Shown: in pieces, positions 27,881 through 39,897 of the stretch | Position numbering within the stretch: position 1 is the first letter of the stretch | How the letters are laid out: every line of letters starts with the position of its first letter | Assembly (NCBI RefSeq): GCF_026420845.1 | Contig: NZ_JAOWCB010000023.1 | Location: forward strand, 1-64,000 | Origin: Streptomyces sp. PR69 | GTDB taxonomy: Bacteria; Actinomycetota; Actinomycetes; Streptomycetales; Streptomycetaceae | Direction: 5' to 3' | DNA: 64,000 nucleotides | Made by a program: the position numbers and the translations under genes | The notes under the pieces: generated by a model | Database searches by the model: none | What the model was told of the DNA's origin: nothing | What the model saw: only the letters and a program-made list of their open reading frames with translations

Positions 27881-28267
27881 TCACCTGTCCGTCGGCTCGT
27901 CCGTCAGGACGGGGAAACGCCGTGGGGCGAAGGTGAGCAGGACCAGCAGGGAGAGGGCGGCCGCGGCGGCCGCGCCCTGGCAGACGTGGTCCACGGCGGC
28001 GTCGACCGCACGGCGCAGCCGGTCGGCGGCGTCCGCGGTGAGTGAGGAGGGGTCGTCGAGCGCGCGGGCGGCGGCGTCCAGATCGCCGCCCGCGGCGCCG
28101 AGGTGCGCGGTGGGCACGGCGTTGGCGACGGCGCCGAACAGCGCCGCGCCCAGGCGGCGGGCCGTGAGCGCTGGCCGCCGCCGTCCACGCCCTCCTCCGT
28201 GTCGCCGGCTCCTGCCACTCCCCGTTCCTTTCAGTCTGCGCTTATCGCCTCGGGCACACCTTCTCAC
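27881..28267 (-). pseudogene. C-terminal remnant of a DHA2-type MFS permease
   Basis: The last 95 or so codons read like the C-terminus of 14-helix MFS drug exporters: LGAALFGAVANAV, an acidic LDDPSSLTADAADRLRRAVD loop, then a final helix and FAPRRFPVL. The other 350-400 residues of such a transporter are missing. The upstream part of this frame is Arg/Gly-rich with no similarity, and intergenic DNA follows. I read it as the decayed 3' end of a lost gene. It could alternatively be expressed as a small two-helix membrane protein. Confidence 0.55.
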
Positions 28268-28584
28268 TTGCGCCTCACGCCACGGGAGGGTTCAGGCTTT
28301 CTCCGTCTCCCCCTTCAGGGGGAGATCCCTTAGGGGCTACTCCCTACTTCTGGCCAGGGGCCGTTCGTCCCGGCGGACGACGAGATGGAGGAGGCGGTTC
28401 TTTAGCTTGTCTTTAAGGCCGCAGCAGGCGCAGCCGAGGCAGGCGCCGCCGGGGGAGGGTGGGGAAAACCCCCGGGCCGGAACTGCACCGTGCACCAGCG
28501 CGATCAGGCCACTGCTGCCGGAAGACTCAGAGCAACGGTCAGGCCGTCATGCCTGCCGTCCATCCGCTACCGAGGAGTCATACC
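28268..28584 (+). promoter_or_regulatory. Leader of the ABC operon with hairpin and TAGGG-N6-CCCTA repeat
   Basis: No gene is seen. A hairpin at 28306-28325 (TCTCCCCC-TTCA-GGGGGAGA) is followed at once by the inverted repeat TAGGG-N6-CCCTA (28331-28346), a likely regulator site. A less GC-rich patch near 28395-28425 (TTCTTTAGCTTGTCTTTAAGG) may hold a promoter. The start codon of the ATPase gene has GAGGAG upstream. Confidence 0.5.
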
Positions 28585-29421
28585 GTGACTACGGCTGTCA
28601 CCATTCCCGCGCACGGGGGGACCGGAGGGGGTACGGCCGTCGCGGCGCGAGCCCGGCAGGTCGTCAAGGCGTATGGCGCGGGGGAGACCCGCGTCGTCGC
28701 GCTCGACCATGTGGACGTCGACATCGCCCGCGGTCAGTTCACCGCGATCATGGGCCCGTCCGGGTCCGGCAAGTCGACGCTGATGCACTGTCTCGCCGGG
28801 CTCGACACCGTCACCTCGGGCGAGATCCATCTCGATGACACCGAGATCACCAAGCTCAAGGACAAGAAGCTCACCCAGCTGCGCCGGGACCGGATCGGTT
28901 TTATCTTCCAGGCGTTCAATCTGCTGCCCACGCTCAGCGCCCTGGAGAACATCACGCTCCCCATGGACATCGCGGGCCGTAAGCCGGACGCCGCCTGGCT
29001 CAACAGGGTGGTGGAGACGGTCGGTCTGAGCGACCGCCTCAAGCACCGCCCGGCGCAGCTGTCCGGCGGCCAGCAGCAGCGGGTCGCCGTCGCGCGGGCC
29101 CTCGCCGCCCGCCCCGAGATCATCTTCGGGGACGAGCCGACCGGAAATCTGGACTCGCGCGCCGGCGCCGAGGTGCTGGGCTTTCTGCGCCGCTCCGTGG
29201 ACGAGCTGGGCCAGACCATCGTGATGGTCACCCATGACCCGGTCGCCGCCGCCTACGCCGACCGCGTCCTCTACCTCGCCGACGGCCGGATCGTGGACGA
29301 GATGCTCCGGCCCACCGCCGACGCCGTGCTGGACCGTATGCGGTGCTTTTCCGGGGGACACCCCCAGACCTCCGAATTCGACCAGACCTCCGAATTCGAC
29401 GCGCAGGGACGGACGTCGTGA
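28585..29421 (+). CDS. ABC transporter ATPase (LolD/MacB type)
   Basis: The 278-residue ATPase has Walker A GPSGSGKST, Q-loop FQAFNLLP, signature LSGGQQQRVAVARAL, Walker B IIFGDEPTGNLD and switch HD (VTHDP). The VTH..AAAYADRVLYLADGRIV end is typical of MacB/LolD partners of FtsX-type permeases. GTG 28585 follows GAGGAG; upstream codons are not similar. The C-terminus carries a perfect 18-bp tandem duplication (29365-29400) encoding QTSEFD twice, right before the terminal AQGRTS. Its stop overlaps the permease GTG as GTGA. Confidence 0.93.
   Translation: MTTAVTIPAHGGTGGGTAVAARARQVVKAYGAGETRVVALDHVDVDIARGQFTAIMGPSGSGKSTLMHCLAGLDTVTSGEIHLDDTEITKLKDKKLTQLRRDRIGFIFQAFNLLPTLSALENITLPMDIAGRKPDAAWLNRVVETVGLSDRLKHRPAQLSGGQQQRVAVARALAARPEIIFGDEPTGNLDSRAGAEVLGFLRRSVDELGQTIVMVTHDPVAAAYADRVLYLADGRIVDEMLRPTADAVLDRMRCFSGGHPQTSEFDQTSEFDAQGRTS
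29365..29400 (+). repeat. 18-bp perfect tandem duplication at the ABC ATPase 3' end
   Basis: CAGACCTCCGAATTCGAC occurs twice in a row, in frame. It adds six residues to the C-terminal tail. Perfect identity suggests a recent event. Confidence 0.9.
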
Positions 29422-31991
29422 CCGTGCTCAAGACCTCGCTGCGCAACTTCCTCGCCCACAAGGGCCGGATGGCGCTCTCCGCGGTGGCCGTGCTGCTGTC
29501 GGTGGCCTTCGTCTGCGGAACGCTCGTGTTTACCGACACCATGAACACGACATTCGACAAGCTGTTCTCCGTCACCGCCGCCGATGTCACCGTCAGCCCC
29601 AAGGACGCGGACGACACCGACGACAACCCGCGGACCGGCAAGCCCGAGTCAATGCCCGCCTCGGTCCTGGACTCCGTCGCCAAGGCCGACGGAGTCCAGC
29701 GGGCCGAAGGCGCGGTCATGTCGATGAGCGTGACCGTCGTCAACGCCGACAACAAGAACATGGGCTCCAGCACCGGCGCGCCCACCATCGCAGGCAACTG
29801 GACGCAGAACGACCTCAAGGCGATGGAGATCACCTCCGGCCACGCCCCGCGCGGTCCTGCCGAGGTGATGGTCGACGCCGACACCGCCGGCAAGCACGGT
29901 CTCAAGCTGGGCGACGAGCTGCGCGCCATCGCCGTCACCGGCGACTTCACCGCGAAGATCTCCGGCATCGCCTCCTTCAAGGTGACCAACCCGGGCGCGG
30001 CCGTCGTCTACTACGACACCGCCACCGCGCAGCGCGAACTGCTCGGCAAAGAGGGCCTGTTCACGCATGTGCTGGCCACCGGAGCGGACGGCGTCAGCGA
30101 TGAGCAGCTCAAGAAGAACGTCGCCGCGGCCCTGGACGCCCCGTACAAGCTGCAGACCGCGAAGGAGGCGGCCGACGCGGGCCGTGAGGAGGTCGGCTCC
30201 TTCCTCGACGTGATGAAGTACGCGATGCTCGGCTTCGCCGGAATCGCCGTTCTCGTCGGCGTCTTCCTGATCGTGAACACCTTCTCCATGCTGGTCGCGC
30301 AGCGCACCCGGGAGATCGGCCTGATGCGGGCCATCGGCTCCAGCCGCAGGCAGGTCAACCGCTCCGTGCTTCTCGAAGCCCTGCTGCTGGGCGTCGTCGG
30401 CTCGGCCGTGGGCGTCGCGGCGGGCGTGGGTCTGGCCGTCGGACTGATGGAGCTGATGGGCTCGGTCGGCATGGAGCTGTCCACGAGGGACCTCACCGTG
30501 AAGTGGACGACCCCGGTGGCCGGGCTGGTCCTCGGCGTCGTCGTCACCGTCGTCGCGGCGTACATCCCCGCCCGCCGGGCCGGGAAGATCTCGCCGATGG
30601 CCGCGCTGCGGGACGCCGGCATGCCCGCCGACGCCACGTCGGGCCGCGTCCGGGCCGTCGCCGGTCTGCTGCTCACCGGCGTCGGAGCCGTGGCGCTCGC
30701 AACCGCCGCCCGTGCGGACAAGGCGAGCGAAGGGTCGATGTTCCTCGGCCTCGGAGTCGTCCTCACGCTCATCGGATTCATCGTGATCGGCCCGCTGCTC
30801 GCCGGGGTCGTCGTACGGATGCTCAGCGCGCCGACCCTGCGGCTCCTCGGCCCCGTCGGCCGGCTCGCCGAACGCAACGCGCTGCGCAACCCGCGCCGCA
30901 CCGGTGCGACCGGCGCGGCCCTGATGATCGGCCTCGCGCTGGTGGCGTGCCTGTCCGTCGTCGGCTCCTCGATGGTCGCCTCCGCGACCGAGGAACTCGA
31001 CAAGTCGGTCGGCGCGGACTTCATCGTCTCCTCGGAGGGCGGTCAGCCGATCGTGCCGCAGGTGCAGCGGGCGCTGGAGGAGACCGCCGGCATCGCGCAT
31101 GTCACCGAGTACCGCATCGTCGACGCCAAGCTGACCTCGCCCGACGGAAAGACCGAGGACGAGAGCCTGGTCGCCGCCGACCCGACGTACGCACAGGATC
31201 TGCGCCGTACGACGGTGGCAGGCGAGCTGTCCGCGGCCTACGGGAAGAACGCGATGTCCGTCGGCGACTCGTACGCCGAGGAGCACGGCGTCACGGTCGG
31301 CGACACGCTCACCGTCGCCTTCAAGGGCGGTCAGAGCGCGCAGCTGAAGGTCGCCGCGATCACCTCGGACGACACGAACGTGGACAAAGGCGCGATGTAT
31401 ATGAACATCACGACCGCCGCGCGGCATCTGCCCGCCGAGAAGATGCCGCAGAACTTCTTCCTGTTCGCCAAGGCCGTCGACGGCCAGGAGAAGGAGGCGT
31501 ACAGCGCGCTCAAGGCGTCCATCGCCGACTACCCGACCTACAAGGTGCAGAACCAGACGGACTTCAAGCAGGACCTGAAGGACCAGATCGGCCAGCTGCT
31601 GAACATCGTCTACGGTCTGCTGGCGCTCGCGATCATCGTCGCGGTGCTGGGCGTGGTGAACACCCTGGCCCTGTCGGTGGTGGAGCGCACCCGTGAGATC
31701 GGCCTGATGCGGGCGATCGGCCTCTCCCGCCGCCAGATGCGCCGCATGATCCGCCTGGAGTCGGTGGTCATCGCCCTCTTCGGCGCGCTGCTCGGCCTCG
31801 GGCTCGGCATGGGCTGGGGCACGGCCGCGCAGAAGCTGCTGGCGCTGGAGGGCCTGGAGGTCCTTGAGATCCCGTGGCCGACGATCGTCACGGTGTTCAT
31901 CGGCTCGGCCTTCGTGGGGCTGTTCGCGGCGCTGGTGCCGGCGTTCCGCGCGGGCCGGATGAATGTGCTGAACGCGATCGCGACGGAGTAG
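29418..31991 (+). CDS. ABC transporter permease with two FtsX domains
   Basis: The 857-residue permease has an N-terminal membrane helix (MALSAVAVLLSVAFVCGTLVF), a large extracytoplasmic MacB-PCD-like domain, then an FtsX core (VGVFLIVNTFSMLVAQRTREI with GLMRAIGSSRRQV). The same arrangement repeats in the C-terminal half (VVNTLALSVVERTREIGL). Two FtsX repeats of this kind are typical of Gram-positive exporters for lipids, peptides or antibiotics. Substrate is unknown. Starts with GTG overlapping the ATPase stop. Confidence 0.92.
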   Translation: MTVLKTSLRNFLAHKGRMALSAVAVLLSVAFVCGTLVFTDTMNTTFDKLFSVTAADVTVSPKDADDTDDNPRTGKPESMPASVLDSVAKADGVQRAEGAVMSMSVTVVNADNKNMGSSTGAPTIAGNWTQNDLKAMEITSGHAPRGPAEVMVDADTAGKHGLKLGDELRAIAVTGDFTAKISGIASFKVTNPGAAVVYYDTATAQRELLGKEGLFTHVLATGADGVSDEQLKKNVAAALDAPYKLQTAKEAADAGREEVGSFLDVMKYAMLGFAGIAVLVGVFLIVNTFSMLVAQRTREIGLMRAIGSSRRQVNRSVLLEALLLGVVGSAVGVAAGVGLAVGLMELMGSVGMELSTRDLTVKWTTPVAGLVLGVVVTVVAAYIPARRAGKISPMAALRDAGMPADATSGRVRAVAGLLLTGVGAVALATAARADKASEGSMFLGLGVVLTLIGFIVIGPLLAGVVVRMLSAPTLRLLGPVGRLAERNALRNPRRTGATGAALMIGLALVACLSVVGSSMVASATEELDKSVGADFIVSSEGGQPIVPQVQRALEETAGIAHVTEYRIVDAKLTSPDGKTEDESLVAADPTYAQDLRRTTVAGELSAAYGKNAMSVGDSYAEEHGVTVGDTLTVAFKGGQSAQLKVAAITSDDTNVDKGAMYMNITTAARHLPAEKMPQNFFLFAKAVDGQEKEAYSALKASIADYPTYKVQNQTDFKQDLKDQIGQLLNIVYGLLALAIIVAVLGVVNTLALSVVERTREIGLMRAIGLSRRQMRRMIRLESVVIALFGALLGLGLGMGWGTAAQKLLALEGLEVLEIPWPTIVTVFIGSAFVGLFAALVPAFRAGRMNVLNAIATE

Positions 31992-32072
31992 TCCGCGGCG
32001 GACCCGTCTGCGCCGATGCGCCGCGTGGCGGAAGCCCGGGCCGGCGGTGGTGCCGGCCCGGCCACCGGAGCC

Positions 32073-32529
32073 GGCCCGCCCGCGCGCGTCCGCGGCATGC
32101 TGCTCGCGCTGAACGCACTGCTGGGCCCGCCCGCGCAGCCGACGGGGGGTCCGGGCCCGCCCTGCGTGTGTGTACGGGGCCGCCGCGGCCACGGCCGTTC
32201 CCGAACTGGGCCCGCCCGCCCGCGTGCGCGTACCGGCTAGACACGGACGGTCAGGACCGGACAGGACGCCTGCCCGCGTGCGCGCGTGTAACGGGGACGC
32301 CGAAGGCGGCCAGCCGGTGACGACTCTGGGGCCCGTACGCGCGCGTGTGCAGGGCGCGCCGCCGTGCGTATGTTGGCCTGTCTGCGCGCGTGCGTGTACG
32401 GGCCCGAGGGGCCGCGCTCGGGCTCCGGCCCGTCTCGGCCCGCCCGCGCGGGCGGGCCGAGACGGGCAGTACGGAGGCAGCCCCATGACCCGCCCCATCG
32501 GGCTCGCCTGCGCGCGTGCGCGTACGGCC
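32073..32529 (+). repeat. Eight dispersed imperfect direct repeats with alternating purine-pyrimidine core
   Basis: Copies lie at about 32073, 32123, 32153, 32208, 32268, 32328, 32375 and 32500, each 23-32 bp. The general form is GGGCCCGCC, then a core such as TGCGCGCGTGCGCGTACG, then GGG. Spacing is irregular (30-125 bp), unlike CRISPR. The cores alternate purine and pyrimidine for up to 18 bp, a Z-DNA-prone pattern. Confidence 0.75.
32428..32467. repeat. Perfect 40-bp palindrome
   Basis: The arm GCCCGTCTCGGCCCGCCCGC is followed directly by its exact reverse complement with no spacer. As RNA it would be a very stable hairpin; as DNA it could form a cruciform. It may terminate the ABC operon transcript, although it sits about 440 bp after the permease stop and has no T-tract. 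Confidence 0.9.
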
Positions 32530-32811
32530 TGGTGCGGCGGCCCCGCGCGCCGCCGTGCGCATCGGCGGCCCGGCGGTCCGTATCCGCAGGGGACGCCCGC
32601 GCTCACACCCGTACGCGGTGCCGCTCCACTCCGCTCGCCGCGCGGAAGAACCGCCCCCCACAGCCCCCGCAGGGACCCCCGCGGGCATTCCGGACGCGGC
32701 TGTCACACCGCCGTCGTACGCTGGAGGACCCCGGCCCGTCCTACGCGTCGGGCCCTTCGCGTTGCCCCCGCGCTTCGCCCCGCCAGCCTCACCCACGGGA
32801 TGGATCTGTCC

Positions 32812-36366
<3,555 letters not shown>

Positions 36367-36374
36367 CCCCTGAT

Positions 36375-36406
36375 CCGGTGGAGGCGCGCCCGCGCGCCTC
36401 CACCGG
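36375..36406. terminator. Terminator between convergent mfd and membrane-protein gene
   Basis: CCGGTGGAGGCGCG pairs with CGCGCCTCCACCGG over about 14 bp with a tiny loop. It lies directly between the two convergent stop codons and can serve both directions. Confidence 0.75.
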
Positions 36407-36412
36407 ACCGAC

Positions 36413-37096
36413 TCACTTCTTCAGCGCCGCCAGCAGATCGGCGAGGTCGGACTTGATGAGCTCGCGGCTGTCCTCGGAGATGCTGTGCTGCTGGTGGGAC
36501 GGGTACACGGTGAGGCTGAGCACGGCGCCGCCGTCGCGGACCGAGGTCTTGATTCCGCTTCCGTCGTCGGCGACCAGCTCGATGGCTTCATCGCCCAGCC
36601 CGCCGAGGGGCTCGGCGCGGAACTCGGCGTCTTCCGGGGCGAGGTAGCCGGGGTCGGTGGCATAGACCTCGAACTCCGCGGCCGGATCGGTCTTCTTGTG
36701 CAGCCGGTAGTGGATGAGGGCGTTGTACGGCTGCTCTTCTCCGGCACTTTCCAGTCGCAGGAAGCATGTGGAGATGTCCAGCGCATCATGCTCCCAGTGG
36801 TCACCCTCCGGGGACGTCGGATCGCCCAGCGCGCCGCCGAGCGCCTTGAGCTTGGCATCGGCGCACAGATCGCTGGTCGCGGCGTACCCCTTGGTGTCCG
36901 GAGTCTGCCCGTAGGTCACCAGCCCGGTCGCCCACAGCGCGGAGGCCGCGCCGGCCCCGACGAGCACTCCCGCCAGACCCGTGACCGTGTACCGGCCCAG
37001 TGAGCGGGCGCGGCTCCTTCCCGCCCCTGGGTCGTCCGGAGTCGGAGACGATCCGCTGGTCGCCTGTCTGTCCGCGTCCTCGGATATGCCTGTCAC
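36413..37096 (-). CDS. Membrane-anchored protein of unknown function
   Basis: The 227-residue protein has an Arg/Ser/Pro-rich cytoplasmic N-terminus, one membrane helix (YTVTGLAGVLVGAGAASALWATGL) and a C-terminal extracytoplasmic domain. That domain contains two Cys (SDLCADAKLK and DISTCFLRLES), possibly a disulphide, and ends with TVYPSHQQHSISED...ALKK. No family was recognised. GTG 37096 starts the frame. It converges with mfd and shares its terminator. Confidence 0.75.
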   Translation of the reverse strand: MTGISEDADRQATSGSSPTPDDPGAGRSRARSLGRYTVTGLAGVLVGAGAASALWATGLVTYGQTPDTKGYAATSDLCADAKLKALGGALGDPTSPEGDHWEHDALDISTCFLRLESAGEEQPYNALIHYRLHKKTDPAAEFEVYATDPGYLAPEDAEFRAEPLGGLGDEAIELVADDGSGIKTSVRDGGAVLSLTVYPSHQQHSISEDSRELIKSDLADLLAALKK

Positions 37097-37252
37097 GTGC
37101 TGTCGCTCTCCCGGCTCGTTGGTGGGTTGGCCGCATGTTCGAGCGCACTCTAGATGAGTCCCATGCCTGTGCCGGATGCGACCCTGGTGGAAGAGTCCGT
37201 CGGCTCGTATGTGACGACCAGCCGGGATGCCCTGGTTGCGGCACTGTATGCG

Positions 37253-39760
37253 TCATACGTCCTGTTCGGCCCAGACGGTCTTGCCGCTCGGCGTGTACCG
37301 CGTGCCCCAGCGCCGGGTGAGCTGGGCGACCAGGAGGAGTCCGCGTCCGCCCTCGTCGAAGGCGCGCGACCGTTTCCTGTGCGGCGTGGTGCTGCTGGCG
37401 TCGGACACCTCGCTCATCAGCACGGAGTCCCGGATCAGACGGAGCGTCAGCGGGGGCCGCGCGTAGCGGATCGCGTTCGTGACCAGTTCGCTGACCACGA
37501 GCTCCGTGGTGAACGCAAGCTCTTCCAGCCCCCACTCCGTCAGCCGGCCGGTGACGAGATGACGGACCCGCGCGACCTCGGCGGGGTCGGCGGCGACCTC
37601 CCAGGTGGCGACGAGCGAGGGGTCCAGCGCCCGGGTGCGCGCCAGGAGGAGGACCGCGTCGTCCTCGTGCTTCCCCGGGGAGAGGCCGTGCAGCACCCGG
37701 TCGCAGAGCTCTTCGAGTGAGGCCGCGGGACCGGTGAGCAGCTCGCCGAGCAGCCGCAGTCCCTCGTCGAGGTCGCGGCTGCCGGAGTGCGGCAAGCCGT
37801 CGGTGTAGAGCGCGATGACGCTGTCAGGGGGCAGTTCGAGGCTGTCGCTTTCGAAGGGCAGCCCGCCGACGCCCAGCGGCGGACCGTTCGGCAGGTCGGG
37901 GAAGCGAACCGTGCCGTCGGGGGAGGCGACCGCCGGGGGCGGGTGGCCGGCACGGGCCATGGTGCAGCACCGGGACACCGGGTCGTACACCGCGTAGAGG
38001 CAGGTGGCTCCGGCGACCGGGGTGTGGGTGTGCTGTTCCGGCGTCGCGTGCCCGGCAGGCGTGGGCTCTTCCTCGTCGAGGCGCAGGACGAGGTCGTCGA
38101 GGTGGGTCAGCAGTTCGTCCGGGGGAAGGTCGATGTCGGCCAGGGTCAGCGCGGCCGTTCGCAGCCGTCCCATGGTCGCGGACGCCGCGATGCCGTGTCC
38201 CACGACGTCCCCCACCATGAGCCCCACACGCGCCCCCGACAGGGGGATGACGTCGAACCAGTCGCCTCCGACTCCCGCGCCTGACTCCGCGGGAACGTAG
38301 CGGCTGGCGACGTCCACCGCCGAGAGCCGCGCCTCGTGACGCGGAAGCAGGCTCCGCTGCAGGGCCAGGGACGTGCTGCGCTCTCGCGCGTAGCGGCGGG
38401 CGTTGTCGATGGCGAGCGCGGCCCGCGTGGTGATCTCGCGGGCCAGCAGCACATCGTCGGCGTCGAACGGGTCCGGTGTGCGGTGGCGCAGATAGTGCAC
38501 GACGCCGAGGAGGGTCCCGCGGGCGAGCAGGGGCGCGGCGATGAGGGAGTGGACGCGGAGGAGGCGGAGGGTTCCGGCGGCCGGGGGATCGTGGTGGAAC
38601 CACTCACGGATGTCCCGGTCGTCCGTCCAGTGCCCTGACGGCGCTTCCGCGGCGAGGGCGCGCGCCATGGGCGACAGCGGGTGGTGCCGGCACGGCTGAC
38701 CGGGGCGGGCGGCCGACTCGGGGCAGCCCTCCAGGACCGAGTCCTGTGCGACGCGGAGCAGCGGCGGCGCGGCGGGCCGGGACGCCGGGCCGCCGGAGCG
38801 CACGACGTCCTCGAAGAGGTCGACGGCGGCGAAGTCGGAGAAGTGGCCGATGGCCACCCGCGTCAGTTCACGCGCGGTCTTGGACACGTCCAGGGACGTG
38901 CCCAGCCGGACACTCGCGGCGTTCATGACCGCGAGCCGCTGCCGGGTGCGGTACTGACCGGTGATGTCGAGAGCCGCGGGGGCGGTCCTGCGCACCTGCG
39001 GCGGCGGGGCGCCGCCGGCCAGCCGGGAGAGCGCCGTCGGCAGGCCCGTCAGAGAGGTCACGACCGCGTCCGCCTCCGCCAGGTCGTCCCGGGAAGGCGC
39101 CGGCGGGGCCTCGCCGCGCAGCAGCCACACGCTGCGCAGCCCCGCTCGCCGCGCGCCCCGTACATCGGTGTCGAGCCGGTTGCCGACGTGGACGGTGTGC
39201 TCGGCCGTTGTGCCGAGCCTGTCGAGCACGGTGCGGAAGGCCTGGGCGGCGGGTTTCTCCGCGGAGTCGGCGCCGCCGAGGACGATCGCGCCGAACAGCG
39301 GGGCGAGGCCGTCGCGCCGCAGCGCGTCCCGCACTTGCGGCGGCGAGTTGGACAGGATGCCGAGCCGGTAGTCGTCGGCCAGCGCCCGCAGCACCGGAGC
39401 CACGTCGGGGTAGAGGGACTCGACCGGGTAGGCCCAGTGCTTGGCGATATGGGTGCGCAGGATGCCGACGTCGTCGTGGAGGAACCTGTGGGCGAACGCC
39501 TCCCGCAGCCCGGCGCCGCCTTCGCGCTCCTCCTCGTACAGCGACCAGAACTCACGCTCGTCGACCTCGCCGACCAGTTCGTGGACCGCGCGGTAGAGGG
39601 CTTCGACGAAGCGCTCGTCGTCGTAGATCGAGCCGCCGATGTCGAACACCACCGCGTCCACACGGCCGGTCCCCGCGCCGCCGTGCGGCACTCCGCGGCC
39701 TGTGGTGGCGTCGACGCCCACGCTGAGCCTCCCGGAGACGGCCGCCCCCGTCACCACCAT
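37253..39760 (-). CDS. HAD hydrolase - GAF - SpoIIE phosphatase - HATPase fusion
   Basis: The 835-residue protein has four parts. Residues about 35-245 form a HAD hydrolase-like domain (VVFDIGGSIYDD, LGILSNSP, AEKPAAQAF, VHVGNRLDTDVRGA); the second motif-I Asp is Gly. About 280-455 is a GAF sensor (LIAAPLLARGTLLGVVHYL). About 480-690 is a PP2C/SpoIIE phosphatase (VGGDWFDVIPLSG, GDVVGHGI, ALYTDGLPHS). About 705-830 is a RsbW-like HATPase (ELVVSELVTNAIRYARPP, EGGRGLLLV). The last two are the usual anti-sigma-network pair in Streptomyces; an N-terminal HAD domain is unusual. No membrane segments. Confidence 0.88.
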   Translation of the reverse strand: MVVTGAAVSGRLSVGVDATTGRGVPHGGAGTGRVDAVVFDIGGSIYDDERFVEALYRAVHELVGEVDEREFWSLYEEEREGGAGLREAFAHRFLHDDVGILRTHIAKHWAYPVESLYPDVAPVLRALADDYRLGILSNSPPQVRDALRRDGLAPLFGAIVLGGADSAEKPAAQAFRTVLDRLGTTAEHTVHVGNRLDTDVRGARRAGLRSVWLLRGEAPPAPSRDDLAEADAVVTSLTGLPTALSRLAGGAPPPQVRRTAPAALDITGQYRTRQRLAVMNAASVRLGTSLDVSKTARELTRVAIGHFSDFAAVDLFEDVVRSGGPASRPAAPPLLRVAQDSVLEGCPESAARPGQPCRHHPLSPMARALAAEAPSGHWTDDRDIREWFHHDPPAAGTLRLLRVHSLIAAPLLARGTLLGVVHYLRHRTPDPFDADDVLLAREITTRAALAIDNARRYARERSTSLALQRSLLPRHEARLSAVDVASRYVPAESGAGVGGDWFDVIPLSGARVGLMVGDVVGHGIAASATMGRLRTAALTLADIDLPPDELLTHLDDLVLRLDEEEPTPAGHATPEQHTHTPVAGATCLYAVYDPVSRCCTMARAGHPPPAVASPDGTVRFPDLPNGPPLGVGGLPFESDSLELPPDSVIALYTDGLPHSGSRDLDEGLRLLGELLTGPAASLEELCDRVLHGLSPGKHEDDAVLLLARTRALDPSLVATWEVAADPAEVARVRHLVTGRLTEWGLEELAFTTELVVSELVTNAIRYARPPLTLRLIRDSVLMSEVSDASSTTPHRKRSRAFDEGGRGLLLVAQLTRRWGTRYTPSGKTVWAEQDV

Positions 39761-39897
39761 CGTGGCACCGGGCCGGTCGCGACGCGAACCGCCGGGGGGC
39801 GGTCCGCAAGGCGGGGCGGCCGCCGGGCTCGCCGGAAGACGGGCCTTCCCGAGGTGCGGGCGAAGGCGAAGGGCTCCGGCAGCCGCCTGGCCGCCCC

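Larger units (their letters stand above)
31992..32811. other. 820-bp non-coding region with repeat array and palindrome
   Basis: The region holds no convincing gene. A frame open into mfd crosses it, but its residues are Arg/Pro/Cys-rich and follow the DNA repeats. It contains an array of eight imperfect repeats (32073-32529), a perfect 40-bp palindrome (32428-32467), and close to mfd a plain GC-rich stretch that should contain the mfd promoter. Confidence 0.75.

Noticed and set aside
32073..32529. CRISPR array
   Set aside because: Repeats are imperfect, spacing varies from 30 to 125 bp, and no cas genes are present in the window.
29649..32606. 985-residue minus-strand frame opposite the ABC permease
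   Set aside because: The permease has clear FtsX domains on the plus strand. The antisense frame is Arg/Gly/His-rich and passes through the repeat array.
32170..32811. N-terminal extension of mfd by about 214 residues
   Set aside because: The extension is translated repeat array, rich in Arg, Pro and Cys. Known Mfd proteins start near ATG 32812, which has a ribosome site.
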